Source: Holophagaceae bacterium
GTDB lineage: Bacteria; Acidobacteriota; Holophagae; Holophagales; Holophagaceae
Assembly (NCBI GenBank): GCA_025363715.1
Contig: JANYLR010000078.1
Span: 1 to 34,118, forward strand
Length of the DNA stretch: 34,118 nt
Reading direction: 5' to 3'
Shown here in pieces: positions 15,951 through 24,082 of this stretch. The notes beneath the pieces were generated by a model. It worked only from the letters and a program-made list of their open reading frames with translations. It made no database searches and had not been told where the DNA came from. Position 1 is the stretch's first letter. Each line of letters starts with the position of its first letter. The translations under genes and the position numbers were made by a program.

Positions 15951-18900
15951 TCAACCCTCTGCTTTGGCCTTCCGGTCTGTGGCCAGCAGGAGGTAGAAGG
16001 CCGGCACGACGAAGAGGGTGAACAAGGTGCCGATGGACAGTCCGGTGAAGATCACCAGGCCCATGGCCCGCCGGCCCGCGGCGCCGGCGCCACTGGCGAT
16101 CACGAGGGGGAAGACGCCGAGGACCATGGCCGCGGTGGTCATGAGGATCGGACGCAGCCGGATGGCGGCGGCTTCGGTGACGGCCTCGAGTTTGGACTTC
16201 CCGCTCAGCTGGAGCTCGTTGGCGAACTGGACGATGAGGATGCCGTGCTTGCTGATGAGTCCCATCAGGGTCACCAGGCCCACCTGGGTGTAGATGTTCA
16301 GGGTGGCGAGCCCCAGGTTGATGAAGATCAGGGCGCCGAACAGGGCCATGGGCACGGAGACGAGGATGATGAGCGGATCCCGCAGGCTGTTGAACTGCGC
16401 CGCCAGGGCCAGGAACACGATGAGGATGGCGAAGCCGAGGGTCACAATGAAGCCCCCTGATTCCTTCATGAACTGCCGGGAGACCCCCGAGTAATCGGAT
16501 TCGTAGCCAATGGGGGCGGCCTCCCGAAGGGCTTTGCGGAGGAAGTCCAGCACTTCGGCCTGGGAGTAGTTCGGCGCGAAGACGCCGGAGACCGTGGCGG
16601 AATTCAGCTGCTGGAACCGCTTGATGGCTTGGGGCACCACCTCCCGTTTCAGAGAGGCCACAGTGGAGGCGGGCAGCACAGTGCCGTCCGGGGCCTTGAT
16701 GTAGTAGTCCAGCACCTGGTCCGAATTGAGCCGGTCCACCTGAAGCACCTGGGGGATTACCCGGTACGAGCGGCCGGCGATGGAGAAGTAGTTGACGTAG
16801 CCGCCGCCCAAGGCACCGCCAAGGGCATCTCCCAGATTTTGCTGAGTGAGCCCCAGAGACGTGACCATGTCCCGGTCGATCACCACCGTGTCCTGGGGCT
16901 TGTCGACCTTCAGATCGGAATCCACGAAGAAGAACATGCCGCTGGCCTGGGCCTTGTCGGCCACGGATTTCGCCACCAGATCCAGCTTGGCGAAGGGTTC
17001 GGTGGTCTTGATGACGAACTCCACCGGCAGCCCGAAGGCTCCCGGCAGGGAGGGCGGCTGGAAGATGGCCACCCGGGCTCCAGCGATGGATCCCCAGGAC
17101 TGCTGGAGGCCCATCATCACCTCGTCCGCGCTGTGCTTGCGCTTGTCCCAGGGCACCAGGATCAGTCCGGCGAAGGCCGATCCCGCATTGGTGAACTGGA
17201 ACATCTGCTCGAATTCCGGGAGCTTGCGGCACCGCTCGAAGACCTGGTCCGCGTAGGTCTGCATCTGCTGAACCGTGGCGGTGGGCGGGCCCTGGATCTG
17301 GCACATGATGAAGCCCTGGTCCTCCTGGGGGGCCAGTTCGGATTTGGATGTGCGGAACAGGAACACCGTGCCCCCCAGCAGGAGGAGGCCCATGACCACC
17401 GTCACCCAGGGAGTCCGGAGGGTGCTCGCGAGGATGCGCTGGTAGTGGCCGTGGAACCACTCGAACTGGCCATCGATGAACTTCACGAAGGCCCCGCTGT
17501 CCTGCTCCTTCTTGAAGAAGCGCCCGCACATCATGGGTGACAGCGTGAGGGCCACCACCCCGGACACCGCCACAGCCCCGGCCAGGGTGAAGGCGAATTC
17601 GGTAAAGAGGCTCCCCGTGAGGCCGCCCTGGAAGCCGATGGGCACGTAGACCGCCACCAGGACCACGGTCATCGCGAGGATGGGGCCGGCCAGTTCCCGG
17701 GCCGCCTGTATGGAGGCCTCGAAGGGTGTCTTGCCTTCCCGCATGTGCCGGTCGGCGTTCTCCACCACGATGATGGCGTCGTCCACCACCAGTCCGATGG
17801 CCAGAACCAGCGCCAGCAGGGTGAGCAGGTTGATGGAATAGCCGAGAACCAGCATCACGAAAAAGGTGCCCACCAGGGACAGCGGCATGGCGATCACCGG
17901 CACCGCCACCGCCCGGAAGGTCCCCAGGAAGAGGAAGATCACGATGGTGACGATGACCAGTGCCTCCAGCAGGGTCTTCACCACTTCCGTGATGGAGGTG
18001 TTGATGAAGTTCGTGGCGTCATAGACGATCTCACCGCGGAGGCCCGTGGGCAGCTGCTGCTGGATCTCCGGGAAGCCCTGCCGGACCCGCTTGGCCACCT
18101 CGAGGATGTTGGCCTCGGGGGCCACCTTGATGCCGATGAATACGGACTTCCCGCCGTTGAAGGAGACGTTGAAAGAATAGTCGTCCGCCCCCAGTTCCAC
18201 GGTGGCCACGTCCTCCAGCCGCACGATGGCGCCCCCGCTTTGGCGGATGGCCAGCCGCTTGAATTCGTCCACAGTGTGCAACCCCGTGGAGGCCGCGAGA
18301 TCCACGGTCACCATCTGGCCCTTCGTTGATCCCACCGCGGACAGGAAATTGTTGGCCTGCAGGGCCTGGGTGACATCCGCGGCGGTGATACCGAAAGCGG
18401 CCATGCGGCGGGGATCCAGCCAGGCCCGCAGGGCGAACTGCCGGGCCCCCAGGATCTCGGCAGTCTGAACCCCGGGAATGGAATCCAGCCTGGGCTTCAC
18501 CACCCGTTCCAGGTAGTCCGTGATGTTGTTGGTGGGCAGCACCTCGCTGTAGAAACCCATGTACATCGCATCGGTGTTATCGCCCATTTGTACCGTGATC
18601 ACCGGCTGCTGGGCCTGGGGAGGCAGCTGGTTCTTCACCGCGTTCACCCGGGTCGTGATCTCCGTGAGGGCCTTGTTGGCGCTGTAGTTCAACCGGAGCG
18701 TGGCCGTGATGGTGGACTGGCTGTTCTGGCTGGAGGAGGACAGGTAGTCGATGCCCTGGGCCTGGGCGATGGAGGATTCCAGCGGCTGGGTGATGAAGCC
18801 CCCCACCGTGTCCGCGTCCGCGCCGTAGTAGGCGGTGCTGATGGTCACCACCGCGTTCTCGGTCTTGGGGTACTGGTTCACGGGCAGGTTGAAGATGGAC

Positions 18901-18980
18901 CTCAGGCCCAGCACCAGGATGAAGAGGCTCACCACGGTCGCCACGACCGGCTTACGAATGAAGACGTCCGTGAAGTTCAT
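15951..18980 (-). CDS. RND family (HAE-1/AcrB-like) efflux pump, inner-membrane subunit
   Basis: A 1009-residue inner-membrane pump of the hydrophobe/amphiphile efflux RND family, of normal length. It starts MNFTDVFIRKPV, typical of the family, and has the 12-helix plan: one N-terminal helix, a large periplasmic loop, six helices, a second periplasmic loop and the last helices. The proton-relay pair D400-D401 lies in LAIGLVVDDAIIVVEN. The substrate cannot be inferred. It is the second gene of a two-gene unit: the fusion-protein stop codon is at 18991-18993, ten bases upstream, and GAGG overlapping that stop serves as a weak ribosome binding site. No outer-membrane channel (TolC-type) gene is nearby, so the channel is presumably encoded elsewhere. 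Confidence 0.95.
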   Translation of the reverse strand: MNFTDVFIRKPVVATVVSLFILVLGLRSIFNLPVNQYPKTENAVVTISTAYYGADADTVGGFITQPLESSIAQAQGIDYLSSSSQNSQSTITATLRLNYSANKALTEITTRVNAVKNQLPPQAQQPVITVQMGDNTDAMYMGFYSEVLPTNNITDYLERVVKPRLDSIPGVQTAEILGARQFALRAWLDPRRMAAFGITAADVTQALQANNFLSAVGSTKGQMVTVDLAASTGLHTVDEFKRLAIRQSGGAIVRLEDVATVELGADDYSFNVSFNGGKSVFIGIKVAPEANILEVAKRVRQGFPEIQQQLPTGLRGEIVYDATNFINTSITEVVKTLLEALVIVTIVIFLFLGTFRAVAVPVIAMPLSLVGTFFVMLVLGYSINLLTLLALVLAIGLVVDDAIIVVENADRHMREGKTPFEASIQAARELAGPILAMTVVLVAVYVPIGFQGGLTGSLFTEFAFTLAGAVAVSGVVALTLSPMMCGRFFKKEQDSGAFVKFIDGQFEWFHGHYQRILASTLRTPWVTVVMGLLLLGGTVFLFRTSKSELAPQEDQGFIMCQIQGPPTATVQQMQTYADQVFERCRKLPEFEQMFQFTNAGSAFAGLILVPWDKRKHSADEVMMGLQQSWGSIAGARVAIFQPPSLPGAFGLPVEFVIKTTEPFAKLDLVAKSVADKAQASGMFFFVDSDLKVDKPQDTVVIDRDMVTSLGLTQQNLGDALGGALGGGYVNYFSIAGRSYRVIPQVLQVDRLNSDQVLDYYIKAPDGTVLPASTVASLKREVVPQAIKRFQQLNSATVSGVFAPNYSQAEVLDFLRKALREAAPIGYESDYSGVSRQFMKESGGFIVTLGFAILIVFLALAAQFNSLRDPLIILVSVPMALFGALIFINLGLATLNIYTQVGLVTLMGLISKHGILIVQFANELQLSGKSKLEAVTEAAAIRLRPILMTTAAMVLGVFPLVIASGAGAAGRRAMGLVIFTGLSIGTLFTLFVVPAFYLLLATDRKAKAEG

Positions 18981-18990
18981 GGGCGGCGCC

Positions 18991-20154
18991 TCACCGTTCC
19001 TGGGGCCTGGGGTGGGGATCGTTGGAGGGCTGGACCTGGTTATCCACCGCCAGGGGCGTGCCGTTCCTCAGCTTCAGGCCTCCGCTGGTGACCACCAGAT
19101 CTCCGGGCTTGAGGCCCTTGAGGATGGCCACCTGATCGCCTCTGGTGGCGCCCGTGGTCACGAAGACCTGCTGGGCCTTGTAGCCGGCAGCGCCCTCGCC
19201 CTTGGCGAGGAACACGACGGCGCCATAGGGGTTGAAGGTGATGGCGGTCTGGGGAAGGGTGAGGTTCATGGCGCGGCTCCCCACATCCAGCGTGAGGTTG
19301 GCGAACATTCCGGGAATCAACTGGCGGCCCGGATTGGGAAAGGTGGCTTCTACTTGGACGTTGCGGGTATTCGCCTCGACCTTGGGGTTCACCGTGGTCA
19401 CCTTCCCGGTGAAGGTCTTGTCCGGGAACGCGTCCAGGGTGGCTTCCACCTTCTGCCCCAGCCGGACTTGGCCTGCATCCCGCTGGGGCAGGAAGAAGTT
19501 CACGTACACCTGGTCCAGTTGTTGGAGGGTGACCACGCTGGTTCCGGGGTTGAGGTAGACACCCAGGCTGGTCCCCACGATGCCCACCCGCCCTGGGAAG
19601 GGCGCCACCAGGTGTTTCTTGGCCACCACGGCCTTCTGGGACTGCACCGCCGCATCCTTGGCTTTGAAGTCGGCCTCGGCCGTTTCGAAATCCGCGGCGC
19701 TCAAGATCTTCGCCTCAAACTGATCCAGGGCCCGGCGGAGGGAGGCCTTGGCCAGCGCCGCGGCGGCTTGGAGTTGCACCAGCTGGCCCGTTTCAGCCTT
19801 GTCATTCAGGCTCACCAGGGGCGCGCCCAGGCGCACTTCCGACCCGGGCGTCACGTCGATTCGCATGACCACGCCGGACACTTCGAAGGCGAGATCTGCA
19901 CCTTGGCGGGCCCGGACGGTGCCCACGGCTCGAAGGGATGGCTGCCAGGCCTCCTCTCTCACCGTGGACAGGGTGACCGTCTGGGGCGGCTCGCCTCCAG
20001 CGGCCGCGGCCCTGCCGGCCATGATGCCCTTGAAGATGTTGAACCCGGCCAGTAGCCCCAGAAACAGGACCACCGAAAGAATCATCACGATCATGCGCTT
20101 GCGGGTGCTCGGCGCGGGGGGGGCGGCTTCATCCATCGGGTGTTCGCTGTCCAT
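18991..20154 (-). CDS. RND efflux membrane-fusion (periplasmic adaptor) protein
   Basis: A 387-residue HlyD/AcrA-type adaptor linking the RND pump to an outer-membrane channel. A short cytoplasmic tail is followed by one membrane anchor (about residues 20-42). Next come the barrel-sandwich (lipoyl-like) halves around VGTVRARQGADLAFEVSG and APFPGRVG, flanking an alpha-hairpin of about 60 residues (QLQAAAALAKASL..., QSQKAVVAKK), then beta-barrel and membrane-proximal domains (LPQTAI..., LKPGDLVVTSGGLKLRNG). It is a membrane-anchored, not lipidated, type. CTCCT on the + strand at 20163-20167 (AGGAG in the gene sense) is eight bases upstream and fixes the start. It is the first gene of the pump operon; no regulator gene is adjacent, and the 193-bp gap upstream shows no clear promoter. 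Confidence 0.94.
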   Translation of the reverse strand: MDSEHPMDEAAPPAPSTRKRMIVMILSVVLFLGLLAGFNIFKGIMAGRAAAAGGEPPQTVTLSTVREEAWQPSLRAVGTVRARQGADLAFEVSGVVMRIDVTPGSEVRLGAPLVSLNDKAETGQLVQLQAAAALAKASLRRALDQFEAKILSAADFETAEADFKAKDAAVQSQKAVVAKKHLVAPFPGRVGIVGTSLGVYLNPGTSVVTLQQLDQVYVNFFLPQRDAGQVRLGQKVEATLDAFPDKTFTGKVTTVNPKVEANTRNVQVEATFPNPGRQLIPGMFANLTLDVGSRAMNLTLPQTAITFNPYGAVVFLAKGEGAAGYKAQQVFVTTGATRGDQVAILKGLKPGDLVVTSGGLKLRNGTPLAVDNQVQPSNDPHPRPQER

Positions 20155-20347
20155 GACTGGATCTCCTATCCCGTACCCGGCCTAGAGAGGCAGGAACAAG
20201 GTAATGGATTCCGTTCACGCATGTCATGTGGATAGTTCTTCGGACCACTACGGTAAGCAGGCGTTTCTTTGTGGCCTTCGTGACTTCTCGGTCCCGGTTT
20301 CACCGATCCGCAAGGCAAAATGAAATCCTGTGGTGGTTCCTTTTCTT

Positions 20348-21124
20348 TTAAGTTTCCAGGCATCCGAGAAGCTCCCTCGCCACACCCGGAGTGCCCACGA
20401 CCAGGTTCCCGCTCTCGAACCAGCCCTGGCCGCCCTGCCAATCGGTGATGACGCCACCGGCCTCCTGCACCAGCAGCACGCCGGCGGCGAGGTCCCAGGG
20501 CTTGAGGCCCAGCTCGAAGTAGCCGTCGAAGATGCCGCAGGCCACATGGGCCAGATCCAGCGCGGCGCTGCCGGCGCGGCGGATGCCCTTGGCCCGGGGG
20601 AAGACACGGCCCAGCGCCGCGTTGAAGAGGGGCCAGCGGTCCCCCAGCTGGTAGGCAAAGCCGGTGGCCAGGAAGGCGCCGTCGAGCTCCGCTTGCTGCG
20701 ACACGCGCATGGGCTGGCCGTTCCAAGTGGCACCCTGGCCCCGCACCGCCAGGAAACAGTCCTCCCGCAGGGGATCCAGCACACAGCCCACCACCGGGCC
20801 AGTTGCATCCCACAGAGCCACGGACACGCACCAGTGGGGGAAGCCCTGGACGAAGTTCAGGGTGCCGTCCAGGGGGTCGACGATCCAGCGGCACTCCGTG
20901 TCTCCAGAGGCACCGCCCTCTTCGCCAACGAAACCGTACAGGGGAAAGCGGGCGGCCAACTCGGCGCGGATCGCGGCCTCGGCCTCGCGGTCGGCCTCAC
21001 TCACCACATCGTTCTTGGTCTTCTCGGTGATGGTGGCGGGATCGAGCTGGCGGAAGTAGCCCAGCAGCACCTTGCCACCGGCCTGGGCGGCAGCCACACA
21101 GGCCTCTCGTTGCGCTTCGAACAT
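20348..21124 (-). CDS. Inositol-monophosphatase family phosphatase
   Basis: A 258-residue Mg-dependent phosphatase of the inositol-monophosphatase (SuhB) family, acting on sugar or inositol monophosphates. Metal-site motifs are GEE (67-69), DPLDGT (83-88) and KPWD with W210-D211. The substrate is not determinable: inositol-1-phosphate, other sugar phosphates, or 3'-phosphoadenosine-type relatives are possible, with SuhB-like most likely. ATG 21124 is chosen because AGGAC lies eight bases upstream. A GTG at 21130 overlaps the stop of the preceding gene (GTGA) and is also possible. It is the last gene of a three-gene minus-strand unit. A fragment of a close paralogue is at 15722-15815. Confidence 0.92.
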   Translation of the reverse strand: MFEAQREACVAAAQAGGKVLLGYFRQLDPATITEKTKNDVVSEADREAEAAIRAELAARFPLYGFVGEEGGASGDTECRWIVDPLDGTLNFVQGFPHWCVSVALWDATGPVVGCVLDPLREDCFLAVRGQGATWNGQPMRVSQQAELDGAFLATGFAYQLGDRWPLFNAALGRVFPRAKGIRRAGSAALDLAHVACGIFDGYFELGLKPWDLAAGVLLVQEAGGVITDWQGGQGWFESGNLVVGTPGVARELLGCLET

Positions 21125-21126
21125 GG

Positions 21127-22590
21127 TCACCGTCCTGTACCAAAGTCTGCCATGACGGCCTCGGCACGGCGCTTGAGGGTGCGGATCATGACCGGGAAGA
21201 CGAACCAGTGGAAGGGCAGCGACAGGTACCAGTACAGCAATCCCAGCAGGCCTCGGGGTTCGAAAAACGCCGTCTGTTCCAGCCGCGAGCCGGGCCCCTC
21301 GGGCCGCACCGTGAACTGGAGCCAGGCATGGCCGTCCAGCCTCATTTCGGACCGGAGCCGCACCAGGTGGTCCGGTTCCAGAGCTTCCACCCGCCAGAAG
21401 TCCACCGGGTCGCCCACCCGCAGTTCCCGCGGGTGCCGCCGGCCCCGGCGCATGCCCATGCCGCCCACGAGGCGGTCCAGCATCCCCCGCAGCTGCCAGA
21501 GCCAGTTGCCTCCAGGCCAGCCGTTTTCGCCCCCCAGGGCGCAGAGGGCCTGGAACACCAGGTCGGGCCGGGCCTTCACGTGGCGGGAATGGCGCTCGAG
21601 CAGCATCCCCTCGTGGGCGCCCAAGGCCCGCCCCTCGGGCTCGCCCGCGAGGCTGGAGGCCCAGGTGGTCTCCACCGCATCCTCGTCCAGGCGCTGCAGG
21701 GCCAGGGCCAGGGCCTCGCGGTAGGCCATGGGGCGCACCCGGAAAACCTCCAGGGCACGGGGATCCTTAACCACCACCTCGGTGTTCATGCCTTCGATGA
21801 GGGGGCCGGCCAAGGCGATGGGGATGGGCGTCACCAGATCCACCCAGAGCACCGAAAGCACGGGCAGGGGTACCCTCATGGGAATGATCCAGCGGCGCAG
21901 GTCCCGGGCTTCGGCGTAGCCCAGCATCATCCGGCGGTAGTCGAGGACATCCTGGCCGCCGATCTCGAAGATCCCTGCCACGTCCGGATGTTCGAGGGCC
22001 TCGGTGAGGTAGGCCAGCACATCCCTCACGCCAATGGGCTGGCAGCGGGTGTTCACCCATCGCGGGGTGATCATCACCGGAAGCCGCTCGGTCAGGTGGC
22101 GGATCATCTCGAAACTGGCGCTGCCGCTGCCCACGATCACGGCAGCCCGGAATTCCAGCACCGGCACGCCCGCAGACCCCAGGGCAGTGCCTACCTCATG
22201 GCGGCTGGCGAGGTGATCGCTGCGGTGGCCACTCGAATCACCCAGGCCGCCCAGGTAGATGATCCGGCGCACACCGGCCTTGGCGCAGGCCTGGGCGAAA
22301 GTCTCGGCCTGGTGCAGGTCCCGGCCCCTGAAATTGGGCCGATCCTCCCCCATGGCATGCACCAGGTAGTAGGCCTGGTGCGCGCCTCGCAGCGCCGCCT
22401 CCAGCTCCTCGGCGTGGGATACGTCCCCCTGGACCACCTCGACCCCGGGCCAGGGCCGCCCCGCCAGCCGGTCCACGTTGCGCGCGAGGCAGCGCACCCG
22501 GTGGCCGGCTCGCAGCAGCCGAGGCATGAGCCGGCCCCCGATGTAGCCCGTGGCCCCGGTCACCAGGATGAGGGGTTTCCCGGGGTTCAT
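21127..22590 (-). CDS. NAD(P)-binding SDR-type protein with DUF2867-like C-terminal domain
   Basis: About 487 residues. The N-terminal half is an atypical short-chain-dehydrogenase/NmrA-like Rossmann domain with TGATGYIGG (11-19), and contains YLVHAMG and IYLGGLGD stretches typical of this group. The C-terminal ~170 residues match DUF2867-like SRPBCC proteins (RVGDPVDFWRVEALEP, then hydrophobic LGLLYWYLSLPFHWFVFPVMI). Such fusions are common in bacteria, but their substrate is unknown. Start ATG 22590 is preferred; GTG 22623 overlaps the stop of the upstream gene (GTGA) and would add 11 residues, and neither has a strong ribosome binding site. The gene ends within a few bases of the phosphatase start, so translation is probably coupled. 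Confidence 0.88.
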   Translation of the reverse strand: MNPGKPLILVTGATGYIGGRLMPRLLRAGHRVRCLARNVDRLAGRPWPGVEVVQGDVSHAEELEAALRGAHQAYYLVHAMGEDRPNFRGRDLHQAETFAQACAKAGVRRIIYLGGLGDSSGHRSDHLASRHEVGTALGSAGVPVLEFRAAVIVGSGSASFEMIRHLTERLPVMITPRWVNTRCQPIGVRDVLAYLTEALEHPDVAGIFEIGGQDVLDYRRMMLGYAEARDLRRWIIPMRVPLPVLSVLWVDLVTPIPIALAGPLIEGMNTEVVVKDPRALEVFRVRPMAYREALALALQRLDEDAVETTWASSLAGEPEGRALGAHEGMLLERHSRHVKARPDLVFQALCALGGENGWPGGNWLWQLRGMLDRLVGGMGMRRGRRHPRELRVGDPVDFWRVEALEPDHLVRLRSEMRLDGHAWLQFTVRPEGPGSRLEQTAFFEPRGLLGLLYWYLSLPFHWFVFPVMIRTLKRRAEAVMADFGTGR

Positions 22591-22619
22591 CAGCTCGGAG
22601 CCCGTGGGTTTGGTTCCAC

Positions 22620-23288
22620 TCACGCGGGCACCAGGTCCGCGAAGACGAAGCCATCCCGCTCCACCACCTCGCCGGGCCCCACCGGCACGGGATGGCGGAA
22701 CATGGGGCCGTCCCAGGCGAAGGTGTGGAATTCGCCCCGTTCGCCGCAGGGATCCACCGTGGGGGGGAATTCGGCCAGCAGTTGTTCATCAAAGCCGCGA
22801 CCCGCAAAGCCGGGTGCGAGGGCCCTGGGATCCACACAGACCAGGGTGGCCTTCAATCCCCCGGTCACCATGTCCCGGGCGAGGGTGGCCGTTTCTGGAT
22901 TCCAGATGGGGAAAACTGCCTTTAGACCCGTTCCTGCGAGGTTCTGGATGCGGTAGTCGCGGACATCCTCCAGGAAAAGATCCCCGAAGGCCATGACTTC
23001 GATGCCCTGCGCCACGGCCTTGATGCAGACCTCCGCCATGCGGGCCTGATAGTCCTCATTGGAGCAGGGCCAGGGCAACGGCACCTTCCAGAGTGGCAGG
23101 CCGACCGCCTCGGCCTGGGCCTCCAACAGGGCTTCGCGCACCCCATGCATGGCCACCCGCTCGAAGGCGAAGTTGGTCGTGGTCAACAACCCAACGACCT
23201 CCACCTCCCCTTGTTGCCTCAGCGCGTGCAGGGCCCAGGCGGCGTCCTTGCCGCTGGACCAGCTCAGCAGAGCCTGGGGTCGTGTCAT
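22620..23288 (-). CDS. PP-loop ATPase, diphthine-ammonia-ligase (Dph6)-like
   Basis: A 222-residue protein of the adenine-nucleotide alpha-hydrolase/PP-loop group. The ATP-binding loop SSGKD (11-15) is near the N terminus, preceded by LLSW. Later conserved stretches are MAFGDLFLEDVRDYR and CGERGEFHTF, typical of the Dph6-like family. In eukaryotes and archaea this family amidates diphthine on elongation factor 2; bacteria lack diphthamide, so the bacterial substrate is unknown. CGGAG about five bases upstream (23294-23298) supports ATG 23288. It is the first gene of the trio and is divergent from the Nfu gene, sharing a 69-bp gap. Confidence 0.88.
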   Translation of the reverse strand: MTRPQALLSWSSGKDAAWALHALRQQGEVEVVGLLTTTNFAFERVAMHGVREALLEAQAEAVGLPLWKVPLPWPCSNEDYQARMAEVCIKAVAQGIEVMAFGDLFLEDVRDYRIQNLAGTGLKAVFPIWNPETATLARDMVTGGLKATLVCVDPRALAPGFAGRGFDEQLLAEFPPTVDPCGERGEFHTFAWDGPMFRHPVPVGPGEVVERDGFVFADLVPA

Positions 23289-23357
23289 GGGATCTCCGGT
23301 TTCAGTATGAGCCTGGCAAATCCTGACGAATTTGGTAAACTTTATCGGGAGCCCGCC
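23289..23357. promoter_or_regulatory. Divergent gap between Dph6-like and Nfu genes
   Basis: Only 69 bp separate two divergent start codons, so both promoters must lie here or overlap the genes. On the + strand CTGGCA (23313-23318) and TAAACT (23336-23341) are 17 bases apart and resemble -35 and -10 boxes, but the match is weak. GGGAG at 23347-23351 is the Nfu ribosome binding site. Confidence 0.3.
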
Positions 23358-23903
23358 ATGCCCAAGGTCATCAACATCGAACCCACACCCAACCCGGATG
23401 CCCTCAAGTTCCTGGTGCACCCGGCCATCCTCAAGGCCGGGTCCCGTTCCTTCAAGGATTTCGGCGCGGCGGTGGGCGATCCCCTGGGCTCCTGCCTCTT
23501 CGGCCTGGGTCGGGTGACCTCGGTGTTCTACATGGACCGCTTCGTCACCGTGAACAAGGAACCCTCGGCCGAGTGGAGCGATCTCATCGACCCCATCTGT
23601 GAAGCCATCGAGGACCTGAAGCTGCCGGACAACGACACCGGCGAGGCCGGGGTCCAGGTCACCGGCGGTGATTCGGAGGCCACCCTGGAGCGCATCAACC
23701 ACCTGCTGGACACCCGCATCCGGCCCGGCCTGGCCGGGGATGGCGGCGGCCTGGAGGTGATCTCCTTCGATGGCCAGACGCTTGAAATCAGCTACCACGG
23801 CGCCTGCGGCTCCTGCCCCTCCTCCACCAGCGGCACCCTGCGCTACATCGAGGGGTTGCTCCAGGAGGAGATCAGTCCCAGCCTCCGCGTGGTCAGCTGG
23901 TAG
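23358..23903 (+). CDS. Nfu-type Fe-S cluster scaffold protein
   Basis: A 181-residue protein with an N-terminal Nfu_N domain (about 1-90, starting MPKVINIEPTPNPDALKF) and a C-terminal NifU-like domain (about 105-181) bearing the cluster-binding CxxC at C150 and C153 (CGSC). This is the eukaryote-like Nfu1 arrangement, used for carrying [4Fe-4S] clusters to target enzymes. GGGAG six bases upstream supports ATG 23358; longer frames upstream run through the divergent gene and are not expected. The last 39 bases of the gene and its flank are echoed 107 bases downstream (see the pseudogene entry). Confidence 0.93.
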   Translation: MPKVINIEPTPNPDALKFLVHPAILKAGSRSFKDFGAAVGDPLGSCLFGLGRVTSVFYMDRFVTVNKEPSAEWSDLIDPICEAIEDLKLPDNDTGEAGVQVTGGDSEATLERINHLLDTRIRPGLAGDGGGLEVISFDGQTLEISYHGACGSCPSSTSGTLRYIEGLLQEEISPSLRVVSW

Positions 23904-23944
23904 GCCGGGAGTCGGAGGCCTGGCCCCACCCGGGCGCCGGGCGC

Positions 23945-23972
23945 CTCGGTCATGGCCACAGGCCATGCCGAG
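23945..23972. repeat. Hairpin downstream of nfu
   Basis: CTCGG, one bulged T, CATGGCC, loop ACA, GGCCATG and CCGAG form a 12-bp stem with a 3-nt loop. There is no T-tract after it, so it is not a standard terminator. It lies between the Nfu stop and the duplicated Nfu tail. Confidence 0.7.
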
Positions 23973-23974
23973 TG

Positions 23975-24010
23975 GAAATCAGTCCGTCGCTCCGCGTCGT
24001 CAGCTGGTAG
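23975..24010 (+). pseudogene. Duplicated Nfu C-terminal tail (remnant)
   Basis: Read in frame, 23975-24010 encodes EISPSLRVVSW followed by TAG, exactly the last eleven residues of the Nfu protein ending at 23903. Over 39 aligned bases (23868-23906 against 23975-24013) I count 33 identities, and every difference is synonymous, including a serine codon change from AGC to TCG. No open frame joins it to a start, so it appears to be the end of a lost paralogue or an old recombination product. Confidence 0.75.
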
Positions 24011-24082
24011 GCCATCACCGAGGGTAGACCTTGCGCCCAGGGAAAAGCTGGGCAACCTAGAGGCAACTTCGGAGACCGAGCA

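Noticed and set aside
18835..22956. Long plus-strand frames over the fusion protein, phosphatase and SDR genes
   Set aside because: They are opposite proteins with recognisable motifs and have His/Gln/Gly-rich translations and no supported starts.
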